Assembly (NCBI GenBank): GCA_963666805.2
Contig: CAXXWR010000006.1
Coordinates: 620,001-684,000 of the forward strand
Reading direction: 5' to 3'
Length of the DNA stretch: 64,000 nt
Source of the DNA: Fusibacter sp963666805
GTDB taxonomy: Bacteria; Bacillota; Clostridia; Peptostreptococcales; Acidaminobacteraceae
Under the pieces are notes generated by a model. It did not search any database and had not been told where the DNA came from. It saw nothing but the letters and a program-made list of their open reading frames with translations. Position 1 is the stretch's first letter, and every line of letters begins with the position of its first letter. The position numbers were made by a program, and so were the translations under genes. Shown here piece by piece: positions 25,820-33,262 of the stretch.

Positions 25820-26881
25820 ATGACTGACATCAAATACAATGAAAAGCCCATCTTATCCTGTGAAGATGTGGTGGTTAAATTTACACTTAGAGGACAAATT
25901 TTAACAGCAGTTCGCCAAATTTCAATTGATCTATATGAAGGCGAAACGTTGGCAATCGTAGGAGAGTCGGGATCAGGTAAGTCAGTTTTTACGAAAAGTT
26001 TCATGGGACTTCTTGATAAGAACGGATGGATTGATTCAGGCCGTATCAACTATAATGGTGAAAATATTGGTGCTTTTAAGAAAGAAAAGGACTGGCTTAA
26101 GATTAGGGGCAAAGAAATTGCGATGATTTTTCAAGATCCAATGACTTCTCTTAATCCACTTAAAACCATTGGTAAACAAGTTAAGGAAGCAATTGTTATG
26201 CACCAAGGGATTAAGGGGGATGCCGCTAAGCAAAAAGCGATTGATCTTTTAAATGATGTGGGGATTCCCATGCCTGAAAAACGATATGATCAATATCCGC
26301 ATGAATTTTCAGGTGGCATGCGCCAGAGGGTTGTGATTGCTATTGCTGTGGCATGTCGGCCTAAAATACTCATTTGTGATGAACCAACAACAGCACTTGA
26401 TGTAACGATTCAAGCTCAAATTTTGGCTCTCATCAAAAATATGCAGAAGAAGTATCATTTAACGGTGGTTTTTATTACTCATGATTTAGGGGTAGTAGCC
26501 AGTGTGGCAGACCGCATTGCCGTTATGTATGCTGGTGATATTGTAGAAGTGGGCATGTCGAGAGAGGTCTTTTACGATCCGCGTCATCCCTATACGTGGG
26601 CACTCTTGTCATCCTTACCTCAATTGGGTGAGAAAGGGGAGGCTTTGTTCGCCATTAAGGGGACGCCACCTAATCTATTCAAAGAAATTGTGGGAGATGC
26701 TTTTGCACCGCGTAATCCTTATGCCATGAAAATTGATTTCGAAAAGACACCTCCTTATTTTGAGGTGTCTCCAACCCATAAAGCAAAAACGTGGTTGCTT
26801 CATCCTGATGCACCCAAGGTTGAGAAACCGCAGATAGCACAAAAACTTAGATCAAGACTAGGAGGCGATAACCATGAGTAA
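25820..26881 (+). CDS. oppD: peptide ABC transporter ATPase, OppD/DppD type, lacking the C-terminal cysteines
   Basis: The 353-residue ATPase has Walker A GESGSGKS, Q-loop FQDPMTSLNP, signature FSGGMRQR, Walker B ILICDEPTTALD and the H-loop THDLG. The C-terminal oligopeptide-transporter extension is present, but it reads DAFAPRNPYAMKIDFEKTPP where relatives have a CxFxxRCxxxxxxC pattern; every cysteine is replaced. In several Dpp/Opp systems those cysteines hold an iron-sulfur cluster, so this subunit should lack it. It overlaps the next ATPase gene by eight bases. Confidence 0.92.
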   Translation: MTDIKYNEKPILSCEDVVVKFTLRGQILTAVRQISIDLYEGETLAIVGESGSGKSVFTKSFMGLLDKNGWIDSGRINYNGENIGAFKKEKDWLKIRGKEIAMIFQDPMTSLNPLKTIGKQVKEAIVMHQGIKGDAAKQKAIDLLNDVGIPMPEKRYDQYPHEFSGGMRQRVVIAIAVACRPKILICDEPTTALDVTIQAQILALIKNMQKKYHLTVVFITHDLGVVASVADRIAVMYAGDIVEVGMSREVFYDPRHPYTWALLSSLPQLGEKGEALFAIKGTPPNLFKEIVGDAFAPRNPYAMKIDFEKTPPYFEVSPTHKAKTWLLHPDAPKVEKPQIAQKLRSRLGGDNHE

Positions 26882-27839
26882 AGAAGTGCTTTTACAGGTC
26901 AAAGATCTAAGCGTCAGTTTTGGAAAACGCAAGAAGAAATTTACAGCAGTCAATCATGTAGACTTTGAGGTTTACAAAGGAGAAACTTTTGGTCTTGTTG
27001 GTGAGTCAGGGTCTGGTAAGACGACAATTGGTCGTGCCATTATGAGAATTAATGAAGCAGAGACGGGAGAAATTTTATATAAGGGCAAGCGCATCTCAGG
27101 GAAAATTGATAAGGCGACTGACCGTGAAGTTATTGAAAATATTCAGATGATTTTTCAAGATCCAATGGCTTCATTAAATGAAAGAGCCAAGGTAGACTAT
27201 ATTGTCTCTGAAGGCCTTTATAATCTTAAGAAATTTACCAGTGAAGCAGATAGACTTGAAAAGGTAGAGAAAGCCTTAACTGATGTAGGGCTTCTACCAG
27301 AGTTTGCCTCACGTTTTCCTCATGAATTTTCAGGCGGACAAAGGCAAAGAATTGGGATTGCTAGAGTTTTGGTGATGGAACCCGAACTCATTATAGCGGA
27401 TGAACCGATTTCTGCACTCGATGTATCAATAAGAGCCCAAGTGCTTAATATTATGACTGAACTGAAAAAGAAAAAACAACTCACCTATATTTTTGTAGCG
27501 CATGATTTATCGGTGATGCGATTTATTACAGACCGTATTGCAGTTATTCATAAGGGAAAGATAGTAGAACTCGCCAATACAGATAGATTATTTGAAATGC
27601 CGCTACATCCTTATACACGTGCTTTGTTGTCAGCTATTCCTATGCCAGATCCAGATTTGGAAGCAACTAAAAAGATAGAAATATATGATCCGAGTAAACA
27701 TGAATATGACAAGTATCCAGCCAGATGGGTTGAAATTGAACCCCAGCATTTTATTCTGGCTAATGATCCAGAAATTGAAGCTTACCAAAAAGCCATTGCT
27801 GAAGGGGGCAAGGAGGATATATGGAAAGTGTCTATTTAA
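26874..27839 (+). CDS. oppF: peptide ABC transporter ATPase, OppF/DppF type
   Basis: The 321-residue second ATPase has Walker A GESGSGKT, FQDPMASLNERAKV, signature FSGGQRQR, Walker B LIIADEPISALD and H-loop AHDLS. Its C-terminal tail (YPARWVEIEPQHFILANDPE) also lacks the cysteine pattern seen in the second Opp system of this window. It is read from ATG 26874 after GGAGGCGA and overlaps the C39-like gene by 19 bases, continuing the tight operon. Confidence 0.92.
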   Translation: MSKEVLLQVKDLSVSFGKRKKKFTAVNHVDFEVYKGETFGLVGESGSGKTTIGRAIMRINEAETGEILYKGKRISGKIDKATDREVIENIQMIFQDPMASLNERAKVDYIVSEGLYNLKKFTSEADRLEKVEKALTDVGLLPEFASRFPHEFSGGQRQRIGIARVLVMEPELIIADEPISALDVSIRAQVLNIMTELKKKKQLTYIFVAHDLSVMRFITDRIAVIHKGKIVELANTDRLFEMPLHPYTRALLSAIPMPDPDLEATKKIEIYDPSKHEYDKYPARWVEIEPQHFILANDPEIEAYQKAIAEGGKEDIWKVSI

Positions 27840-28846
27840 TTCAAAGTGAAGATTTTCAATCTCAAGACCATGTGACACATTCATCAAAAGGACTGGTTTT
27901 AGAAACACAGGCCTTAAGGGGCGAAGCTATTTCTCAGCCGATTGATGTCAAAGCCTTTAATACCTGTGTGGTATCTTGGAAGAGTAGGACGGATTTGATA
28001 TCAAGTCTTGAAATCGCCATAAGTGTATGTGTTGATGAGACGTGGTCGGATTGGCTATCTTATGGCATTTGGCAAAAAGAGGGTCAAACCAAGGGCGGAT
28101 TGAAAACCCAAGTTGATGAAAGGGTTAAACTCATGGTAGATCTTTTAAAAGTAAATGAGCCTCAAGTGGCTAAGGCTTTTAAAGTCAAAGTGGTCTTAAT
28201 GAGAGAGGAACTGTCAGTGGCATCGCCAGTGTTAGAAAAAGTGTATGTTTCAGTGGCATGTCAAGCCACTTTAGAGGAAGATTTACAAGAGGTCAATCAA
28301 TTTGACCTTGAATCTCTTAAAATAGAAGCGAAGAGCAAAGATGTACCTGCCTATTCTCAAATGGTGATTCCTGAAATCGGGCGGGTTATATGCAGTCCAA
28401 CATCGGTGACCATGCTAATGAATTACTATGGTTTGAACAAGCCTATTGAAGAAACTGCTTCTGGTGCCAAAGATTATCAAAATGGCATTTATGGTAATTG
28501 GGCATTTAATATGGCTTACGCAGGGGAATGTGGCTTTGATGCCTATGTTGAGGTAGCCCATTCAAAAGTGAATTTGATTCAAATGATTGAATCAGGTCTG
28601 CCCTTTGCTATGTCAATCAAGACCAGCCAAGCAGAGGCGATTAAAGGGGCACCACAAGCGTATCCGAGTGGTCATTTGATTGTAGTAACAGGGATACTTA
28701 AAACAGAGGAAGGACTCATGGTTAAGGTGAATGATCCTGCTTCACCAGAAGAGACCCACGTGACAAGGCACTATCCTATAAAGGATTTAATGCGCGCATG
28801 GAGCCGTATTGTTTATCGGGTAAAACCCGTGGAGGTGATGGCGTAG
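27821..28846 (+). CDS. C39-like cysteine peptidase
   Basis: The 341-residue product has an N-terminal beta-rich domain of unknown role (about 1-165) and a C-terminal papain-like C39 domain. The probable nucleophile Cys lies in VICSPTSVTMLMNYYG (near residue 191), the His in PSGHLIVVTGI and the Asp/Asn in VKVNDPAS. No signal peptide is visible, so it acts inside the cell unless exported in another way. Close relatives are annotated only as C39-family proteins. AAGGAGG lies four bases before the ATG inside the OppF gene. Its place between the transporter and an NlpC/P60 enzyme implies digestion of the imported peptide. Confidence 0.82.
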   Translation: MESVYLIQSEDFQSQDHVTHSSKGLVLETQALRGEAISQPIDVKAFNTCVVSWKSRTDLISSLEIAISVCVDETWSDWLSYGIWQKEGQTKGGLKTQVDERVKLMVDLLKVNEPQVAKAFKVKVVLMREELSVASPVLEKVYVSVACQATLEEDLQEVNQFDLESLKIEAKSKDVPAYSQMVIPEIGRVICSPTSVTMLMNYYGLNKPIEETASGAKDYQNGIYGNWAFNMAYAGECGFDAYVEVAHSKVNLIQMIESGLPFAMSIKTSQAEAIKGAPQAYPSGHLIVVTGILKTEEGLMVKVNDPASPEETHVTRHYPIKDLMRAWSRIVYRVKPVEVMA

Positions 28847-29662
28847 ATGTATCAACTTGCCACAGTGATGGTAGCATTACTTGAGATGTGGAATGAGACA
28901 ACTGAAGAAGCCAATCGGATTAATGAACTTATCATGGGAACGGTTGTTACTGTCTTGTGGCGTGAAAATGAAACATTCCTTTTTGTAGAGACACAGACAG
29001 GGTACCGGGGTTACGTTAGAGCCAGTGGCTTATTGATACGACCTTACGAGGGAAGAGTTGTTGATGATAACCAGTTGTATTGTGTGGAAGTCCCTTTTGT
29101 AGATGTTCTAAAAGGGGTAGGATATAGTGACTATATTATTACGACACTTTATATGGGAACAAAAGTCTTGGGATTAGAAGACAAAAAAAACAACCGACAA
29201 CAGGTGATGTTGCCAGATGGCAGAATCGGCTACGTTCGCATGGATTGTCTAATGAAATATTCGGTGGTGGAGGCTCTGACCGCTAATGAAAAGCGAGAAA
29301 GAGTGATTCGATTTGCCAAGCTTATGTTGGATAAACAGTTCAGATGGGGTGGTCGCTCCATTATGGGGGTTGATTGTTCAGGACTGGTTTCACTTGTCTA
29401 TGAATTGTCTGGAATGCCTATTTGGAGAGATTCAGACTTTGATACCAGCCGAATGATGACTATTGATGCCAATGAAGCCAAACCCGGTGATGTAGTCTAT
29501 TTTTCGGAACATAATGGTATATACTTAGGTAATGATGACTATATGCATGCCATGGGGTTGACGGGGAGAGTTCTTATTTCCAGTTTTAATCCCGATAAAC
29601 CAAGTTATAATGCACTCTATGATTATAGAGAAATGGTATTTGCAAGATACAAAGATGAATAA
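28847..29662 (+). CDS. NlpC/P60 cysteine peptidase with SH3-like domains (YkfC-like)
   Basis: The 271-residue protein has SH3-like beta domains (about 1-140) and an NlpC/P60 domain with the catalytic Cys in GVDCSGLVSLVYELSG, the His in EHNGIYLGND and the third polar residue in YMHAMG. No signal peptide is present, matching cytoplasmic YkfC of Bacillus, which cleaves the gamma-D-Glu-diaminopimelate bond of imported murein peptides after removal of the amino-sugar. The start codon follows the previous stop directly (TAGATG). Together with LD-carboxypeptidase and alanine racemase in the same neighbourhood, this supports muropeptide salvage. Confidence 0.88.
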   Translation: MYQLATVMVALLEMWNETTEEANRINELIMGTVVTVLWRENETFLFVETQTGYRGYVRASGLLIRPYEGRVVDDNQLYCVEVPFVDVLKGVGYSDYIITTLYMGTKVLGLEDKKNNRQQVMLPDGRIGYVRMDCLMKYSVVEALTANEKRERVIRFAKLMLDKQFRWGGRSIMGVDCSGLVSLVYELSGMPIWRDSDFDTSRMMTIDANEAKPGDVVYFSEHNGIYLGNDDYMHAMGLTGRVLISSFNPDKPSYNALYDYREMVFARYKDE

Positions 29663-29676
29663 GAGAAGGTGATGAT

Positions 29677-30687
29677 ATGACACAGAGTGAAAGAATACAC
29701 GCTGAGACACCCGTTGTGGACCTGCATTTAGATTTAGGCGGAATTGTCCTCAATCGCAGAAATCGTGGTGAAAAAGAAATTTTGAACCGTTATTTCTTAG
29801 ACGATTTTAAAAAGGCAGGGCTTAAATTTGTCATTGCAGCGATTTTTATTGAAACAGAATGGGTGGATTTAGCCCTTAAATTATCACTGTTGCAAATTGC
29901 AGCTTTAGAAGAAGATGTTCAAGAATCGGAAGGACGTTTTAAAATCGTGAAATCTGAAGCGGATATGGATGCCGTTTTAAAGTCAGATCAAATTGGAATT
30001 CTTTTATCTTTAGAGGGGGCAGAACCCCTTAAAAAAGACATGAGTCTCCTCCCCCTTTTTAAAAATTTAGGGGTGAGATTTATCGGCTTGACGTGGAGTA
30101 GGCGCAATGATGTTGCTGATGGTTCTTATTTTAGAGATCCACCAGAGGGGGTTAAAGGAGGCTTAACGCCAATTGGTATTCAATGTGTTCAAAAGATGGA
30201 AGCCCTTGGAATGACAGTAGACCTTTCACATATTAATGATCCGGGTTTTTCGGATGTCCTTGACTATTATGATGGCTTGCTAATCTGTTCACATTCCAAT
30301 ACCCGTGTGGTCAATGCCATGACCCGTAATATTACGGATGAACAGATTACTGCGGTTGCCAACCGAGGTGGTGTCATTGGCATGAATGGGTATATGAATA
30401 TTGTGCATCAAAACCCATCTCAACAAAATTTAGAGACCATGGTAGATCATATAGACCATATTAAGGCAGTAACCGGTTCTGTCAATCACATTGCTATTGG
30501 CTTAGATTTATGTGGTCTTTATTATGATAGTGGTAAGAAAATGGATGTTATGGATGACCACAAACAGCTGCTTCAGTTAACAGCATGCCTCTTGGCACGT
30601 GGATATACTGATGAAGACTGCCAGAAAATCTTAGGTCTTAATGCTTTGAGAGTTATTAGAGCCTCTTTGAAAAATGCAGATAGATAA
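29677..30687 (+). CDS. M19 family membrane-dipeptidase-like peptidase
   Basis: The 336-residue zinc enzyme is an M19 (renal dipeptidase-type) peptidase, which accepts dipeptides with D- or L-residues at the C-terminus. Metal ligands are seen in VVDLHLDLGG (HxD), LSLEGAEPL (bridging Glu), VDLSHIND, CSHSN and IAIGLDLCG. No signal peptide is present, so it is cytoplasmic as in other bacteria. GAGAAGGTGATG precedes the ATG. It closes the operon and would break X-D-Ala or similar dipeptides left by the other enzymes; alanine racemase at 15345 can then use D-Ala. Confidence 0.92.
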   Translation: MTQSERIHAETPVVDLHLDLGGIVLNRRNRGEKEILNRYFLDDFKKAGLKFVIAAIFIETEWVDLALKLSLLQIAALEEDVQESEGRFKIVKSEADMDAVLKSDQIGILLSLEGAEPLKKDMSLLPLFKNLGVRFIGLTWSRRNDVADGSYFRDPPEGVKGGLTPIGIQCVQKMEALGMTVDLSHINDPGFSDVLDYYDGLLICSHSNTRVVNAMTRNITDEQITAVANRGGVIGMNGYMNIVHQNPSQQNLETMVDHIDHIKAVTGSVNHIAIGLDLCGLYYDSGKKMDVMDDHKQLLQLTACLLARGYTDEDCQKILGLNALRVIRASLKNADR

Positions 30688-30692
30688 TATTG

Positions 30693-30728
30693 AAAACGCC
30701 AATCGTTTATCGTACGATTGGCGTTTTT
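30693..30728 (+). terminator. intrinsic terminator of the peptide-transport operon
   Basis: AAAACGCCAATCGT (30693-30706) pairs exactly with ACGATTGGCGTTTT (30714-30727) around a seven-base loop, followed by T. It can also serve the convergent chemotaxis-receptor gene. Confidence 0.92.
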
Positions 30729-30768
30729 AAATGGGATAGCTAAGCGGTTTTATGAGTAATCAAGCAGA

Positions 30769-32748
30769 CTATTTTGTCTTAAAAGTGTTCAATAAGGCAC
30801 TTAGTTCATCTGCTAATTCTTGAAGTGTATGGGAAGCCTCAGAGACTTCGTGGACGGTTTCAGTTTGAACATCCATGGTAGCAGTCACTTCTTCTGATGC
30901 AGCTGCAGTTTCTTGAGAGACCGCAGAAATATTTTGAATGGCGATAATCATTTCTTCTTTTTGAGTCTTAATCCGATTCACATGGTTCAAGGATTCTGTG
31001 ATAGCAATAACCATGTCTTCAACTTGACGGTAAATCGCATCAAAGGTCAGACTGACATCACTTACAGATTTCGACTGTAATTCACCACTTTCACTGACTT
31101 GGGTCATAATGTCAGAAGTTTGACCAATATGGTTTTGAATTTCATGAATATAGGTTTGGATTTGTTCAGCTGCTTGACTAGATTCCTCAGCGAGTTTTCT
31201 GATTTCTTCAGCCACGACAGCAAAACCTTTCCCGTGTTCACCAGCACGTGCGGCTTCAATAGAAGCGTTGAGTGCCAGTAAGTTAGTCTGTCCTGCGATG
31301 GTACTGATCGTATCAACAATAGTCCCAATAGCGAGACTTCTCTCTTCCAAAGATTGAATGGAATAACCTATTTTTTCAGTGGCTTTAAGATTGTTTTGAG
31401 TACGGTCTGTGAGCATATTGACGGCATCATTACTTAGACTGTTTTGAGATTTCACCTCATCAGAGGTCGCTTTCATTTGATCAATTAAGGCGATTAATTG
31501 TTCAATTTCTGCTGCTAAAGTAGCTGTGATTTGAACGCCATTTTGAGCGTCTTTGGCTTGATCGGTTGCTCCACTGGCAATTTCATTGATGGTTTTGTCA
31601 ATTTCTTCAGAAGAATGAAGCGATAAGTCAGCGTGTTTTTCCAATTGTGTTGCAGAATCAGCCACTTGCTCTGACATGTGTTTAGACTTATCAACAAGGA
31701 TAGAGACATGATCTAGCATATCGTTAAAAGCACTGGCGATGGAAGCCACTTCATCCTTGCCCTGAACACTTACACGACCTGAAAAGTTCCCTTTTTTCGC
31801 TTCATTGATATGGTCGAGTAATTGATGGATAGGACTGACAATTTTCTTTGAGAAAAAAGTCGAAGTGATGATAACGAGGATAAGGGCAAAGAGGCCTGCA
31901 ATACACATGATGTAGAGTATAGGACGTGCCAATGTATTAAAATCATTATCGACTAAAGTAACGAGGACATGCCAACCGGTTTCATTGACGGTAGTAAAGA
32001 GCGCAGTCTTGTGTTGGTTATTATAAACATAATCAACTTTGCCGCTTGTTTGCTGGCGAAGGGCTTCTTTAAGGGTATCTATAGAAAGAGGTTGACCAAT
32101 TTTTTGGCTATCTTTATGGGTAATGATATTCCCAAACTGATCAATTACAGAAGGATAACCAGATTGAAGGAGCGTAATGGTACTCATACGGTCACTTAAA
32201 GAAGCAACGTCAATGTCAACAGTTAAAACGCCAATAAGCGTTTTCTGCTTATCATAGACGGGTACACCAACAGAGATCACTGTTTTAGTATCGTCTCCAT
32301 CTACCGACGTATAGGGTTCAGTCCAATAGGGTTTTCCAGTCTTTAAGACACCCTGATACCAAGGGCGTTCTACAGGATTATAATCAGCAGGCATATCTAA
32401 ATGAGGATAGTCTATGTATGCTTTGTTTTTATATCCTACATAGATAGCATCTGTGTTAGGGAATGATTCGCAAAATGTTTCAAAAACCTTTGTAAGCTCT
32501 GTTTTGCTCCCACTTGAATAAGCGTCAATAATTTGGTCAGAGGTTGCAATAAGTTCAGCTGACTTTCTGTAAGAAGCCATTTCTTTAGAGATTTGACCTG
32601 ATATTTCTTCAACAAATTGTGTGCTGACCTCGGTGATTTCTTGTCTAAAGATATGTCGGGTGTTATAAAAAGAAGTCATTCCAAAGATGAGAAGTGCTAC
32701 GAGCGTTGTTAAAATAAAGGTAACGGTTAATTTATGACGTAATTTCAT
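30769..32748 (-). CDS. methyl-accepting chemotaxis protein with dCache sensor
   Basis: The 659-residue receptor has a membrane helix at about 7-29, a periplasm-facing double-Cache sensor (about 35-265) with the motifs PADYNPVERPWYQGVLKTG and GVLTVDIDV, a second helix at about 272-295, a HAMP linker, and the signalling domain containing the conserved hairpin tip GQTNLLALNASIEAARAGEHGKGFAVVAEEIRKLAE. dCache sensors often bind amino acids, which fits the peptide-eating neighbourhood. The AAAGGAGGT ribosome site is 18 bases from the ATG, longer than usual; the spacer contains the palindrome GGCTTAAGCC (32756-32765). The gene faces the peptide operon and ends at a shared terminator. Confidence 0.93.
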   Translation of the reverse strand: MKLRHKLTVTFILTTLVALLIFGMTSFYNTRHIFRQEITEVSTQFVEEISGQISKEMASYRKSAELIATSDQIIDAYSSGSKTELTKVFETFCESFPNTDAIYVGYKNKAYIDYPHLDMPADYNPVERPWYQGVLKTGKPYWTEPYTSVDGDDTKTVISVGVPVYDKQKTLIGVLTVDIDVASLSDRMSTITLLQSGYPSVIDQFGNIITHKDSQKIGQPLSIDTLKEALRQQTSGKVDYVYNNQHKTALFTTVNETGWHVLVTLVDNDFNTLARPILYIMCIAGLFALILVIITSTFFSKKIVSPIHQLLDHINEAKKGNFSGRVSVQGKDEVASIASAFNDMLDHVSILVDKSKHMSEQVADSATQLEKHADLSLHSSEEIDKTINEIASGATDQAKDAQNGVQITATLAAEIEQLIALIDQMKATSDEVKSQNSLSNDAVNMLTDRTQNNLKATEKIGYSIQSLEERSLAIGTIVDTISTIAGQTNLLALNASIEAARAGEHGKGFAVVAEEIRKLAEESSQAAEQIQTYIHEIQNHIGQTSDIMTQVSESGELQSKSVSDVSLTFDAIYRQVEDMVIAITESLNHVNRIKTQKEEMIIAIQNISAVSQETAAASEEVTATMDVQTETVHEVSEASHTLQELADELSALLNTFKTK

Positions 32749-33027
32749 AGTATTTGGCTTAAGCCTACCTCCTTTAGTTTTTAATAGGATAATGTTTTCA
32801 TCAAATAAAAAAATATCATAATTATATAGACCTAAAAAGGTCTTCTCAAAGATAGCTGTTATTATACAAAAAAAGAAAGGTCTAGGGGCTCTACTTCAAT
32901 AAAATGAATTTTGGTCTTGGCGGTCATCCCATGTCATAAGGGATAAATGTATGATTAAAAATGCAATATTCTGAAAAATTAAAAACAAATTGTTACAATG
33001 ATGAATAAATGATAAACATTAAAATAA

Positions 33028-33045
33028 TTGATAAAAAATTAACGA
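33028..33045 (+). promoter_or_regulatory. Rex-like redox repressor site upstream of adhE
   Basis: TTGATAAAAAATTAACGA differs at two positions from the clostridial Rex pattern TTGTTAA-N4-TTAACAA. It lies directly upstream of the -35 box. Rex commonly controls adhE by NADH/NAD ratio; AT-rich DNA makes chance matches possible. Confidence 0.45.
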
Positions 33046-33052
33046 AAAACTA

Positions 33053-33081
33053 TTGTTTTTTTCATAAGACTGTGCTAATAT
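33053..33081 (+). promoter_or_regulatory. promoter of adhE
   Basis: TTGTTT (33053-33058), a 17-base spacer and TAATAT (33076-33081) preceded by TGC, an extended -10 element. The predicted transcript starts about 170 bases before the adhE ATG. Confidence 0.65.
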
Positions 33082-33224
33082 TTTCACAAGGAAACGGAAA
33101 ACCCCTTAAGAGATAATGAAGATTAAATGAGTTGAAACCTCTTGGAGGAACACGTTTAGTCCCAGTAGATACTAAAATGAGTATTTTGATGTAGAACAGA
33201 AATCCTCATTTTGCACAAAATAAT

Positions 33225-33242
33225 TTGTGAAAATAATAACAA
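33225..33242 (+). promoter_or_regulatory. second Rex-like site just before adhE ribosome site
   Basis: TTGTGAAAATAATAACAA also differs at two positions from TTGTTAA-N4-TTAACAA and ends eight bases before the AAAGGAGA ribosome site. Binding here would act as a roadblock. Confidence 0.35.
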
Positions 33243-33262
33243 AAAATGCAAAGGAGACGCTT

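Larger units (their letters stand above)
32749..33262 (+). other. divergent intergenic region with adhE promoter and leader
   Basis: These 514 bases separate the chemotaxis receptor from adhE. The left half is AT-rich and shows no gene. The right half holds an extended -10 promoter (33053-33081), two Rex-like inverted repeats and a transcribed leader of about 170 bases. The leader can form CCCCTTAAGAG with CTCTTGGAGG (33102-33112 and 33139-33148), and AAAATGAG with CTCATTTT (33174-33181 and 33205-33212). I match it to no known riboswitch. Confidence 0.5.
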
